Made by a program: the position numbers and the translations under genes. A stretch of DNA of 64,000 bases from an uncultured bacterium (GTDB lineage: Bacteria; Planctomycetota; Phycisphaerae; Phycisphaerales; SM1A02): positions 1 through 64,000 of the forward strand of contig CAIKXA010000020.1 in assembly GCA_903831295.1 (NCBI GenBank), given 5' to 3'. Shown here piece by piece: positions 26,409-35,162 of the stretch. The notes below the pieces were generated by a model. It had not been told where the DNA came from. It did not search any database and was given only the letters and a program-made list of their open reading frames with translations. Position 1 is the first letter of the stretch; each line of letters starts with the position of its first letter.

Positions 26409-27481
26409 TTGATCAATGTGCCTAGGGGTCTTTGGCTTGTTGCCGCGTCCAAAGGAATTGAATTCAATAATGTTTGAATGACCGTGTCGGAGTTCACTCC
26501 ATCAGCCTCGGCATTGAAATTAGTGACGATTCGATGCCGAAGAACGGGCAGTGCAACTTCTTGAATATGTTTAGGAAGCACGTGATTCTCGCCAGAAAAA
26601 AGAGCTTTTGCTTTCGCCGCCAGCACTAAAAATTGGCTCGCTCGCGGTCCGCCTCCCCAGGCGACATACTCTTTCACAATTTTCTGTGGGGTTTCGCTTT
26701 TTAAATCATCTCCACCGGTTGCCCTTGTGGCCCGAACCAGTCGAAGAGCGTAACGGGCGACATGGTCGGCGATTGGAATTCGACGCACGGCGGATTGCAC
26801 CCGTGTTAAATCCATCGCATCAAGAACGGGAGACGCCTCAAACTTTAATTCACCAGTTGTGCGGGAGACAATTTCCAATTCCTCTTGTTCGTTTGGATAT
26901 CCGATTCGAATGTTCAACATGAATCGATCAAGTTGCGCCTCTGGAAGCGGATAAGTTCCTTCTTGTTCAATTGGATTTTGTGTGGCAAGAACAAAAAACG
27001 GATTTGAAAGTTTATGTGTGACACCACCAACAGTCACCTGTCGCTCTTGCATTGACTCCAAAAGAGCGGCTTGTGTTTTTGGTGGAGTTCGATTGATCTC
27101 GTCCGCCAAAACAATATTTGCAAATATCGGGCCGCGTACAAATCGAAGTGATCTCATTCCTGTGGAACGATCCTCCTCAATCACCTCCGTGCCTGTGATG
27201 TCAGATGGCATGAGATCCGGCGTAAATTGAATCCTGCTGAATTGAAGCGAGAGACATTTGGCAAGCGTGGAGATCAATAAAGTCTTAGCAAGACCTGGAA
27301 CCCCCTCCACAACCGAGTGTCCGGCGCACACCATGGCCAATAGAACCTCGTCCAATACTTGTTCTTGTCCAACAATCACCTTGTGAACCTCCGATCGAAC
27401 CTTTGCAATGGCCTCGCGTGCCCATGCGATTTCATTTGTAATTTCAGGCTGAAGTGGACTGTTGGTGGAAGTTTCATTCAT
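26405..27481 (-). CDS. MoxR-family AAA+ ATPase
   Basis: 358 residues. Walker A is GVPGLAKT (60-67) and Walker B is IVLADE (123-128), followed by the sensor-1 stretch PFFVLATQNPIEQEGTYPLP and a C-terminal lid (YVAWGGGPRASQFLVLAAKA). MoxR proteins are chaperone-like ATPases that mature or remodel partner complexes with VWA proteins. This is the first gene of the minus-strand operon that continues to 14230, with four-base overlaps down to the third gene. It diverges from mutM with only 22 bases between the two starts, so their promoters must overlap. Confidence 0.93.
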   Translation of the reverse strand: MNETSTNSPLQPEITNEIAWAREAIAKVRSEVHKVIVGQEQVLDEVLLAMVCAGHSVVEGVPGLAKTLLISTLAKCLSLQFSRIQFTPDLMPSDITGTEVIEEDRSTGMRSLRFVRGPIFANIVLADEINRTPPKTQAALLESMQERQVTVGGVTHKLSNPFFVLATQNPIEQEGTYPLPEAQLDRFMLNIRIGYPNEQEELEIVSRTTGELKFEASPVLDAMDLTRVQSAVRRIPIADHVARYALRLVRATRATGGDDLKSETPQKIVKEYVAWGGGPRASQFLVLAAKAKALFSGENHVLPKHIQEVALPVLRHRIVTNFNAEADGVNSDTVIQTLLNSIPLDAATSQRPLGTLIK

Positions 27482-27503
27482 GAAATAAGTATAGAGTTAC
27501 AAC

Positions 27504-28334
27504 GTGCCAGAACTACCTGAAGTTGAAACAATTTGCCGTGGTTTAACCCTGCTTTGTGTTGGTGCTCGGGTTCTTGATGTCCACATTCATCGCGCTGGTT
27601 TCATCCAGGGATCTAAAAAACATATCGATCTATTGACAAATCTCACGATTGCCCGCGTTCATAGACATGGAAAACAATTTGCGCTTGAATCTGTTTGTGG
27701 ACGAGCTTTATTGTTTCACATGGGAATGAGCGGTTCTCTAACGGTTCACCCGTTTCAATCCACGCGAGCCAAGCATGTGCACGTTCACTGGACGCTCATG
27801 AAGGGTAATAAAAAATTTGAATTGCACCACAAAGATCCAAGACGTTTTGGATATGTCCAACCATTTTTTTCAATTCAAGAAATTCGAAATGATATTTGGT
27901 CAACTCTTGGACTTGACGCGCTTTGCATAACTGCTGACGATCTTTTGCAAAAGTTTAAAAATAAAAAACGCTCGATCAAAGCGTCTTTACTTGATCAAGC
28001 TTGTGTTGCGGGAGTGGGAAATATTTACGCCGATGAAACATTGTTTCAGTCTGGAATTCACCCTTTAAGAAATGCTGGATCCATTTCTTTGCCTGAACTT
28101 GAGAAAATGATCAAGCGGCTAAGGATTATTTTGAACAGATCCATTCAGGGCGGCGGATCGAGCATTCAAGACCACCAGGATGCTTGTGGAAGGGCCGGAA
28201 CCTTTCAAAATTGCCACCAGGTCTATGGACGCGGCGGTGAGCCCTGTGAGATTTGTGGATCGATTCTAAAGCAAACGCTTTGTGTTCAAAGAACAACCGT
28301 ATTTTGCTCCGCATGTCAGCCTAGAAATAAATAA
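27504..28334 (+). CDS. mutM: Formamidopyrimidine-DNA glycosylase
   Basis: 276 residues from GTG 27504, which gives the required N-terminus PELPEVETI: Pro2 is the catalytic nucleophile and Glu3 the acid. Lys57 lies in HRHGKQF. The helix-two-turn-helix carries CVAGVGNIYADETLF. The C-terminal zinc finger has four cysteines (CEICG at its start, CSACQ at its end). The enzyme removes 8-oxoguanine and formamidopyrimidines and cleaves the abasic product. It is a base-excision partner for endonuclease IV (8650), though not in the same operon. It diverges from moxR and converges on dnaA. Confidence 0.96.
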   Translation: MPELPEVETICRGLTLLCVGARVLDVHIHRAGFIQGSKKHIDLLTNLTIARVHRHGKQFALESVCGRALLFHMGMSGSLTVHPFQSTRAKHVHVHWTLMKGNKKFELHHKDPRRFGYVQPFFSIQEIRNDIWSTLGLDALCITADDLLQKFKNKKRSIKASLLDQACVAGVGNIYADETLFQSGIHPLRNAGSISLPELEKMIKRLRIILNRSIQGGGSSIQDHQDACGRAGTFQNCHQVYGRGGEPCEICGSILKQTLCVQRTTVFCSACQPRNK

Positions 28335-28625
28335 GCCTTCTTTGCTTGGCTCACTTTCACTTTCTGTGTTCTAAAGTATCTATTCATAATCATAGATATA
28401 TGCGCTGTCTGATTGTGAACAAATCACTAAACACACGCGGAAAGCTCTAGTAAATAAGCGCTTATAAAGATTCAACATGGTGCACGAACTGTCGGTTGGC
28501 GTTCTGTAGATTTCATCTCGCTTCGAAGCAATTCAAGACAACCACAAGAAGACCCTTCAGACAACAAAACACACATGATTGAGCGACATTGATCGAACGC
28601 AAACAACAAGTTGTTCACACATAAA
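28335..28625. other. Spacer between convergent mutM and dnaA; possible origin elements
   Basis: A 291-bp spacer between two 3' ends is long for this compact region and holds no ORF. It contains two exact copies of TTGTTCACA in opposite orientation: the complement at 28414-28422 and the direct copy at 28611-28619. That nonamer differs by one base from the DnaA box TTATTCACA. A 12-bp perfect palindrome ATAAGCGCTTAT lies at 28454-28465, and an AT-rich stretch at about 28371-28402. An origin beside dnaA is plausible but unproven. A terminator for either gene is not obvious. Confidence 0.3.
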
Positions 28626-30035
28626 TCAAACCTTGCCAACCGGTTGAGAAGCTGTCTTGAGATCTTGGTTTTTTGTCAAACCTTCTTCAAGTCGCGCAAC
28701 ATCGGCACGAAGCGAGTCATCCATTGTGCTTCTGGCAGTAACGGTTCGGACCGCATGTAAAACCGTGGTGTGGTCGCGACCGCCTAAATAACCACCAATT
28801 TCTTCAAGGCTGTAGCGAGTGTGGCGCCGGGCCAACCACATACAAACCTGGCGTGGCAAAACAACACTTTTGTGTCTTCGTTTGCCAACTAAATCAGTCA
28901 ACTTCACGTCGTAATAGCGCACGACGGAATCAAGAATGGTTTGCATGGAAGGTTGGTTTATTTTTGAGCCCGGCGCAAGAACAACAACACCAAGCGCCTC
29001 TTTTGCAAGATCGAGATTGATTGGACGACCCATGGCCAAAGCGAATCCACGAATTTTAGTGAGCGCACCTTCAAGCTCGCGAATATTTGAATCAATTCTT
29101 GCCGCCACATAGGCCGGAACATCCTCAGGAAGAACAAGGTCGTGCAGCTTTGCTTTTGCTTTCAAAATAGACACGCGCGTTTCATAACAAGGCCTGTCAA
29201 TACGGGCCACAAGACCGCTGTTAAATCGACTCACCAAGCGTTCTTCAAGATCAGGAATATCAGAAGGGGCGGCGTCGGAACTTAAAACAATCTGACGCCC
29301 AGACTGGTGCAGCATGTTGAAAGTGTGAAAAAATTCCTCTTGCGTTTGTTCGCGCTTGGACAAGAAGTGAATATCGTCAATCACCAACAAATCCACATTT
29401 CTAAACCGGTTGCGAAAATCACTCATGCGACCAACCTTTACGCACTCAAGAAAAGCGTCCATGAAAGTGTTGCAACTGATGTACAAAATTCTGGCGCTTG
29501 GTTGATTGCGAAGTGTTGACTGACAAATGGATTGAAGTAGATGTGTCTTTCCTAAACCAACCGCGCCATGCACAAAGAATGGGTTGTAGGCGCGACCAAG
29601 TTTGGAGGTCACCGCAACGGCCGCCGCATGAGCCAGGCGATTTCCTGGGCCAACAACAAACGCGTCGAAGCAATAATCCGGACTGAGTAAGAGTTGTTCG
29701 TCAAGAAGAATTGGTGTTTCAGAAACATCCTCTCCAAGACTATTTTTAGAGGATCGATCCAACTTTACGGACGTGTCGACTTTTTCAACATCAGATGCGA
29801 CAAAGCGAACAGTCATTAATCGACCCGAGGCGGCCTGCGCAGCTTCTGTGAACAACGCCACACACGCGCGTTGCAGATATTTAAGACGAACGGGCTCGTT
29901 CACGACAAGGCGAAGCAAACCACCCTCCACGCCAGCAATTTTTATTTGATCAAACCAATGTCGACAAACTTCAGGATGATGGCGCCTAAGGTAGGCGTAC
30001 ATTTTTTGTTGAAGTTCTTGATCGGCCATGGACAT
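28626..30035 (-). CDS. dnaA: Chromosomal replication initiator DnaA
   Basis: 469 residues with all four domains. Domain I is at the N-terminus and a short linker follows. The AAA+ domain has Walker A GAVGLGKT (157-164), Walker B LLVIDD (216-221) and a sensor 2-like IDSNIRELEGALTK. The DNA-binding domain has the signature GRDHTTVLHAV (419-429). DnaA binds origin nonamers and opens the duplex. No dnaN, recF or gyrB adjoins it, in line with loose gene order around dnaA in planctomycetes. A 184-bp gap lies upstream of the start; two candidate DnaA-like nonamers lie downstream. Confidence 0.97.
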   Translation of the reverse strand: MSMADQELQQKMYAYLRRHHPEVCRHWFDQIKIAGVEGGLLRLVVNEPVRLKYLQRACVALFTEAAQAASGRLMTVRFVASDVEKVDTSVKLDRSSKNSLGEDVSETPILLDEQLLLSPDYCFDAFVVGPGNRLAHAAAVAVTSKLGRAYNPFFVHGAVGLGKTHLLQSICQSTLRNQPSARILYISCNTFMDAFLECVKVGRMSDFRNRFRNVDLLVIDDIHFLSKREQTQEEFFHTFNMLHQSGRQIVLSSDAAPSDIPDLEERLVSRFNSGLVARIDRPCYETRVSILKAKAKLHDLVLPEDVPAYVAARIDSNIRELEGALTKIRGFALAMGRPINLDLAKEALGVVVLAPGSKINQPSMQTILDSVVRYYDVKLTDLVGKRRHKSVVLPRQVCMWLARRHTRYSLEEIGGYLGGRDHTTVLHAVRTVTARSTMDDSLRADVARLEEGLTKNQDLKTASQPVGKV

Positions 30036-30219
30036 TGAATGGGACCTAAAGTTTGATGATGACCGAGCAGCGAAATAGAAGATGATTCACGTCCATTCGA
30101 ATCATCAACACATAAACAAATCCCAAATTTTCGCCATGAAATCCGTGACAAGGCGAGGCGAGTCAATGTAAAACCAGTTGACCCACTCGTCAACCAAATA
30201 AAAACATTTTGTGAAGATT

Positions 30220-31176
30220 TTATTTTTCTGGACTAGGCGCGGGCAGGTTTTGGGTCAAGGATTTTTTCACAAGCGCCTCACCACTCATGAGAACTTGCTG
30301 CTCAAGACGCTGCCGATTTGTTCTGTGATCCATCAAGATATGGACGCGGTCCATGTGCGAACCAAGAACTTCATTTAAGCGTTCGCGCGCAAACTGTAAA
30401 TTTGTGCGGCGACTCATGTGCACAACCACAACAGACTCCGCTTTCCAAGCCTCCATAAGCGGCAAAAGATCATCCACATGAATATGTCGACCCACACGAG
30501 CGCGATCCCGATGCTCCTTTTCAAAGAAGGTGCATTCAGTGATCACAATCTTAGCCTTGGAGAACTCATCGCGATAGAGGAAGGGACCAATTTCTGTGTC
30601 GCCGGTGTAAGCAACCAACGGAATTTCAGAGATGCGAGAAATTTCTGTTCCAGAAACCTTCAACTCACGCAAACGATCTTGTGGAAGACCTTGAAATTCT
30701 TCTTTGAGCTTGCTGCGATTTTCAATCACACTAAATCCAAGCGCTGGCGCGGAGTGACTAACCTCTATCGCGCACACATTTAAATTTGGTCGCAACGCAT
30801 AGTGGCTGTCCGGCTCGATACCCACAATCTCATGTGGTGTCTTTTGTCTTTCCAAATCAATCCAAGATTCCATCATTAACTGAAGCGGACGAACAAGTTT
30901 TGGGTGGCACAAAACACGACCAGTTCCCAGCTTTTGAAATGATCGCTGGCTGAACCAGTAAGGCAGACCGGCCACATGATCCATATGGGCATGACTTAGG
31001 CAAACCGTTCCGGCAGCAAGAGTTGCGCGCGGAGAAAGTCCAATATCAAAGACAATGTCGAGCTCAGGAACATGCACAACCGCCTGCTCTCCAGCGACAC
31101 TAATGCCTTGGATGCGGTAGGGAGGCAGGTAGATGAAGCCTAATTGCCCTTCTCTGGGCGGAGGCTTTGGAATCAT
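30220..31176 (-). CDS. MBL-fold metallohydrolase (RNase Z-like)
   Basis: 318 residues from ATG 31176, preceded by AGGAG eight bases upstream. The frame stays open to 31389, but that extension is a hydrophobic, low-quality stretch. The metal motif is SHAHMDHVAGL (His62, His64, Asp66, His67), followed by CAIEVSHSAPALGF, VAYTGDTEIGPF and a late His in VVHMSRRTNLQFA. The order fits the RNase Z/ElaC class that trims tRNA 3' ends, but the flexible-arm exosite is not evident, so another phosphodiesterase role is possible. The gene is upstream of dnaA on the same strand, 184 bp away. Confidence 0.8.
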   Translation of the reverse strand: MIPKPPPREGQLGFIYLPPYRIQGISVAGEQAVVHVPELDIVFDIGLSPRATLAAGTVCLSHAHMDHVAGLPYWFSQRSFQKLGTGRVLCHPKLVRPLQLMMESWIDLERQKTPHEIVGIEPDSHYALRPNLNVCAIEVSHSAPALGFSVIENRSKLKEEFQGLPQDRLRELKVSGTEISRISEIPLVAYTGDTEIGPFLYRDEFSKAKIVITECTFFEKEHRDRARVGRHIHVDDLLPLMEAWKAESVVVVHMSRRTNLQFARERLNEVLGSHMDRVHILMDHRTNRQRLEQQVLMSGEALVKKSLTQNLPAPSPEK

Positions 31177-31241
31177 GGAGCAATCTCCTCTAGCGACGCT
31201 TTCGCGCGGCTGGGCTTGGAAAACATAAAGTATAAACGATC

Positions 31242-31281
31242 TATTTCTAAAAACAACCAATAACCTTGCAAAATAGAAATA
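31242..31281. promoter_or_regulatory. Inverted repeat in divergent promoter region
   Basis: TATTTCTA (31242-31249) and TAGAAATA (31274-31281) are perfect 8-bp inverted repeats separated by 24 bases. They lie in an AT-rich 175-bp gap between the divergent MBL-fold gene and the HPt gene. Spacing suits a protein binding two half-sites two to three turns apart. No regulator can be assigned. Confidence 0.25.
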
Positions 31282-31351
31282 TTTGATAAGAACCACGAAT
31301 AAAAACAAAATTATATCGTTAGTTAAATAATACAGGCGGAAACATGAATTT

Positions 31352-31714
31352 ATGAACTCAAACCAATTGAAACCAACCAAAAAAACCAACCCAATCTTCA
31401 GCGATTTTTCAGATGACGATTCGATGGGGAAAATTATTCAGATTTTTTTAAATGAAATTCCCAAAAGAATCGAATTGATAGAAACTAGCTTTCATTCCGG
31501 AAACAAAGAACAGCTTTGTAAAATAATTCACCAACTCAAAGGCGCGGGTGGCGGATATGGATTCAAATTGATCACCAGCAACGCGATGGCATTTGAAAAA
31601 AAAATAAAGCAAGCCGCGGATAATTGGCAGCAAGCGACAACTAAAGCTCTTGAAGAATTTGTCGACATTCTGCACAGGGCTTATGCGGGGCGAGCTGATT
31701 CAGGGGACACTTAA
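31352..31714 (+). CDS. Stand-alone HPt phosphotransfer protein
   Basis: 120 residues. The HPt signature is IIHQLKGAGGGYGF with phospho-accepting His60, set in a four-helix-type sequence. It carries phosphoryl groups between a hybrid kinase receiver and a response regulator. It ends three bases before the REC-GGDEF gene, so it most likely phosphorylates that regulator. The hybrid kinase at 56947 has a receiver but no HPt of its own and is a candidate upstream partner; this link is inference. Confidence 0.88.
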   Translation: MNSNQLKPTKKTNPIFSDFSDDDSMGKIIQIFLNEIPKRIELIETSFHSGNKEQLCKIIHQLKGAGGGYGFKLITSNAMAFEKKIKQAADNWQQATTKALEEFVDILHRAYAGRADSGDT

Positions 31715-31717
31715 AAC

Positions 31718-32650
31718 ATGGCTGAAAATAAATCTATTCCCAAGGTCTTGGCCATCGATGATTCGGAACTGATTCACCGACTTTTAGAGGCCCGTCTTCA
31801 AGGCGAGAACTTGGAGCTGCACTCCGCAACCAGTTCTGAAGAGGGATTAAAGAAAGCTAAACTGTTGCAACCAGAGGTTGTGTTGTTAGATATTGGGTTG
31901 GAGGGAATGAACGGATTTGAATTGCTCACCAAACTGAAGGAGGACAATGAAACACAAAATATCGCCGTGATATTTATCAGTGCAACGGTCGAACCAATGG
32001 ACCGGGTCCGCGGGTTGGATATGGGAGCGATAGATTTCATCACCAAGCCATTCGATGCGCTTGAATTAAAGGCCCGGGTTCGCAGCGCGTTGCGAACGCA
32101 GTATTTGGTGAAAATGTTGGAGCAAAGAGCCCAACTAGACGGACTTACAGGATTGTGGAATCGCAGATACTTTGATCAGCGACTTGAACAAGAAATTTCA
32201 GAAGCCAAGAGGCACAAACGCGTGTTAACGCTTGCGCTTTGCGATGTTGATCGATTTAAAAGATTGAACGATCAATTTGGACATCCATTTGGAGACATGG
32301 TTTTGGAAAAGGTCGCCCAAATTCTTTCGGGCGGTCGCACCAGTGATATCGTGTGTAGATATGGCGGAGAGGAATTCGGTTTGATCTTTTCATCAACAAA
32401 CATTGAGCGGGGTCGCGAGGTCACAGAAAGACTTCGCGTGGCCATAGAGGAGGCCGCGTGGCCTGGAAATCCAGACCTAGTTGTGACCGCAAGTTTTGGT
32501 GTCTGTGATACCGAATGTTTGGATGGTGATTTAACTCCCGAAGCAATGCTTAAAGCGGCCGACACGGCTCTTTATAAAGCCAAACAAAACGGTCGCAATT
32601 GCGTGAAGGCCGCCGCGCGGGTTTTAAAAAAGAAGCAAGACACAATTTAA
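31718..32650 (+). CDS. Response regulator with GGDEF domain (diguanylate cyclase)
   Basis: 310 residues. The receiver domain has phospho-acceptor Asp58 in VVLLDIGLEG and Lys110 in FITKPFDA. The GGDEF domain has active motif GGEEF (216-220) and an intact inhibitory I-site RTSD (207-210), five residues before it, so product feedback is expected. Metal-binding LALCDVDRFKRLNDQFGH is canonical. The enzyme makes cyclic di-GMP from two GTP when phosphorylated. The HPt gene precedes it and a PilZ gene lies 0.8 kb downstream on the other strand. Confidence 0.95.
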   Translation: MAENKSIPKVLAIDDSELIHRLLEARLQGENLELHSATSSEEGLKKAKLLQPEVVLLDIGLEGMNGFELLTKLKEDNETQNIAVIFISATVEPMDRVRGLDMGAIDFITKPFDALELKARVRSALRTQYLVKMLEQRAQLDGLTGLWNRRYFDQRLEQEISEAKRHKRVLTLALCDVDRFKRLNDQFGHPFGDMVLEKVAQILSGGRTSDIVCRYGGEEFGLIFSSTNIERGREVTERLRVAIEEAAWPGNPDLVVTASFGVCDTECLDGDLTPEAMLKAADTALYKAKQNGRNCVKAAARVLKKKQDTI

Positions 32651-32668
32651 AAAACCACAGCAAACACA

Positions 32669-33424
32669 GTGTCCGCAACCATAGATCAAGCACTTTGCAT
32701 ACGCCACTGGGACTGGTCTGAAACAAGTCAAACAGTGGTTCTTTTCACCAAGTCACATGGAATTCTTCGAGGATTAGCCAAGGGATCAAAGCGCGATAAA
32801 GGAAAGTTTTCTGGCGGGTTTGATGTTCTTTCTCAGGGCGAGATTGGATTTTTATTGAAGCGCGATAGCGAGTTGGCCACACTGACGGAGTGGGATGTTT
32901 GTGAAACGTTTCCTAACTTAAGGGACAACCTTCAAGCAAACAAAGCTGGTTGGTACGTGGCAGACATGCTCAACAGAATGTTGCCAGCGCTTGATCCACA
33001 CCCAGACCTATATGAAATCACACTCAATCTTTTAAGGGCGCTTCAGTCTGGAACAACCCCAACGCTTTCGCTTTTAAGATTTCAGTGGGCGCTTTTGGAG
33101 GAAACAGGATGGCGACCAGAACTGAATGATCCTGATCCAGACGCCGCAACATTAGCGTTTGATCCGATCGGTGGAAAGTTTACGGTTGATATCGGAGATC
33201 CGAATCACTGGAGAATTCGAAGGGGAACAATACGCGCCCTGGAGTCTCTTGCTGGAAACAAAGAGCCATCAAATGACGAAGAAAGTTTAAACAGAGCCAA
33301 TAGATTGTTGGCGGCGCATTTAAGAAACGTGTTGGCGGAAGAACCAATGACAATGGCGGCGGTTTTTGGCGCGCTTCCAACAAGCTCTCAAAAACCAACA
33401 CGATCTCGTTCGGCTTCTCAGTGA
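32669..33424 (+). CDS. recO: DNA recombination-repair protein RecO
   Basis: 251 residues from GTG 32669. The N-terminal OB fold (ETSQTVVLFTKSHGILRGLA, KGSKRDKGKFSG) and the following helical region (GWYVADMLNRMLPALDPHPD, LLRFQWALLEETGW) match RecO. RecO loads RecA on single-stranded DNA with RecR. The four-cysteine zinc site seen in many RecO proteins is absent. It follows the diguanylate cyclase by 18 bases and is presumably on the same message. Confidence 0.85.
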   Translation: MSATIDQALCIRHWDWSETSQTVVLFTKSHGILRGLAKGSKRDKGKFSGGFDVLSQGEIGFLLKRDSELATLTEWDVCETFPNLRDNLQANKAGWYVADMLNRMLPALDPHPDLYEITLNLLRALQSGTTPTLSLLRFQWALLEETGWRPELNDPDPDAATLAFDPIGGKFTVDIGDPNHWRIRRGTIRALESLAGNKEPSNDEESLNRANRLLAAHLRNVLAEEPMTMAAVFGALPTSSQKPTRSRSASQ

Positions 33425-33425
33425 T

Positions 33426-33776
33426 TTAAAAAAATCGTATTCCCGCCTCGTAGTGTTTCAAAAGACCGGTTTCATTTCGAACCGCCTTGCACCAAGCCAC
33501 CATGGAAGTGCGATCAATTCGAATACCAGTTGGGCGGTGCATAAGAGTGAGGCCAGTTAAGCCATCCTGTAGAAAACAGTCGGCACAAATACGCGCGCCA
33601 TTTTCACTTATATCTAAAGTTAAATACGATTGGAGTTGGTCGGGTTCATGGTGCCAAGCGATGAGAATCTCACCAGAACCAACGGCGCGTTGTTGAATGC
33701 GGCGATTTTCTAGTGATACATACTTTCCGCCGTCATCAGGCGCACTGGTATTGCTTAAATCTATTTTGAAATCCAT
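33426..33776 (-). CDS. PilZ-domain protein (c-di-GMP receptor)
   Basis: 116 residues, essentially one PilZ domain. The two binding motifs are present: RIQQR (26-30, RxxxR) and DISENG (55-60, DxSxxG), followed by GLTLMHRPTGIRIDRTSMVAW and YEAGIRFF at the C-terminus. It should bind cyclic di-GMP and act as a switch on an unknown partner. It is convergent with recO, with one base between the two 3' ends, and close to the diguanylate cyclase. Confidence 0.82.
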   Translation of the reverse strand: MDFKIDLSNTSAPDDGGKYVSLENRRIQQRAVGSGEILIAWHHEPDQLQSYLTLDISENGARICADCFLQDGLTGLTLMHRPTGIRIDRTSMVAWCKAVRNETGLLKHYEAGIRFF

Positions 33777-33912
33777 ACAAAGATATTCGCATTCGGAGGA
33801 ACCGAAAGATGTAAAAATGATTGAAAACCAAGTGATTTATTGTGTTTTTACACATACAAACACCCGATAAGTATGGCTGACCTTCCAGTCTTAGAGCAAC
33901 TAGAATCGCTTT

Positions 33913-35142
33913 ATGACATTTGTTTATAAAGAAGCGCGGCTTTCAAACGGAATGATGCTTGTTGGGGAAGTGGATCAAAGCACACACACGGCGGCCGCAG
34001 GATTTTTTGTTCGCACCGGAGCCAGGGATGAGCCCGCGGCCATTATGGGGGTGAGTCATTTTCTTGAGCACATGATGTTCAAGGGATCCGCGAAAAGAAG
34101 CGCCCTGGATGTGAACAACGACTTTGATCAAATAGGCGCAAGCCACAATGCTTTCACCAGTGGAGAGATGACCGCGTTCCACGCCCACGTTTTACCCGAA
34201 CATCTTTCGTCGGCAATTGAGATTTTGTCAGACATTCTTCGACCAGCTTTGCGCAAAGAAGATTTTGAAGAGGAGCGCGGAGTGATTTTGGAGGAGATTG
34301 CCATGTATGAGGACAATCCATTCATGGGTTTGTATGAGGAAATGATGGAGGCGTATTACAAAGAACATCCATTGGCGCACAAGGTGTTGGGCACAAAGAA
34401 AACGGTTGGTGAATTGCCACTGGCGAACATGACGGAGTACTTTCATAATCGCTACGCCGCGGACAATTTAATTTTGGCTGTTGCTGGACAACTTGATTTT
34501 GAAAAAATTACAAATCAGGTTGAAAAACTATGTGGCAGTTGGCCCCGGGGAAAACCAGGCAGGGAACAACCCGCCTTTACCGCTACACCAAAGGAATTTA
34601 CAAAGGTCATGTCAAAAACAAATCGGGCGTATTTAGGCATGATGATGCCCGCGCCAGCGCTTGGAGACATGCGCCGCTATGCCAGCAGTTTGATAAGCCA
34701 GATTATTGGCGACCGCGAGGGCAGCAAGTTTTACTGGAGTGTTGTTGAAACCGGACTTGCGGAGGAGGCGTCGTGTTCATTTGAGGGACGTGATGGTTTG
34801 GGAGAGTATTTAGTCTTCGCGGCTTGTGAGATGAAAAACGTCGCGGAGGTTGAGAAACGTCTTCGAGAAGAAATGTCTGGGCTGGGTGAAAATCTTAAAC
34901 AAGAAGAATTGGATCGCGCGCGCGCGCGTATTGCCACAGGAATAGCGTTGGCAAGCGAGCGCCCATCGGGACGCATGCATCGATTGGGTTCACAGTGGGC
35001 TTATGGTTTGCCGCCAATACCAATTGAGCAAGAAATGGATCGCATAGAGAAGTTAACACTGAAGGATCTGCAAGACTGCCTGAAGGAATTCCCCCTCAAC
35101 CCAGTTGTTGTTGGAAGATTATTGCCATCAAAAAATGATTGA
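33913..35142 (+). CDS. M16-family zinc metallopeptidase
   Basis: 409 residues. The inverted zinc motif HFLEH (His49, Glu52, His53) and the distal ligand region ILEEIAMYED near residue 128 are present, so this copy should be active. Residues 1-210 form the first M16 domain; 230-400 the second, inactive half (RMHRLGSQWAYGLPPIPIEQ). No signal peptide is seen, so it is probably cytoplasmic, like the processing-peptidase-like enzymes of bacteria. An 18-codon frame from 33873 overlaps its start; it is treated as chance. Confidence 0.92.
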   Translation: MTFVYKEARLSNGMMLVGEVDQSTHTAAAGFFVRTGARDEPAAIMGVSHFLEHMMFKGSAKRSALDVNNDFDQIGASHNAFTSGEMTAFHAHVLPEHLSSAIEILSDILRPALRKEDFEEERGVILEEIAMYEDNPFMGLYEEMMEAYYKEHPLAHKVLGTKKTVGELPLANMTEYFHNRYAADNLILAVAGQLDFEKITNQVEKLCGSWPRGKPGREQPAFTATPKEFTKVMSKTNRAYLGMMMPAPALGDMRRYASSLISQIIGDREGSKFYWSVVETGLAEEASCSFEGRDGLGEYLVFAACEMKNVAEVEKRLREEMSGLGENLKQEELDRARARIATGIALASERPSGRMHRLGSQWAYGLPPIPIEQEMDRIEKLTLKDLQDCLKEFPLNPVVVGRLLPSKND

Positions 35143-35162
35143 GGTTGAGCCGAAATACCAAC

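Noticed and set aside
31177..31389. N-terminal extension of the MBL-fold hydrolase frame
   Set aside because: AT-rich upstream DNA with no coding character; AGGAG before ATG 31176 fixes a better start.
33873..33929. An 18-codon frame (MADLPVLEQLESLYDICL) that overlaps the M16 peptidase start
   Set aside because: Too short, no ribosome-binding site, and overlap by 17 bases in another frame; chance is the simpler explanation.
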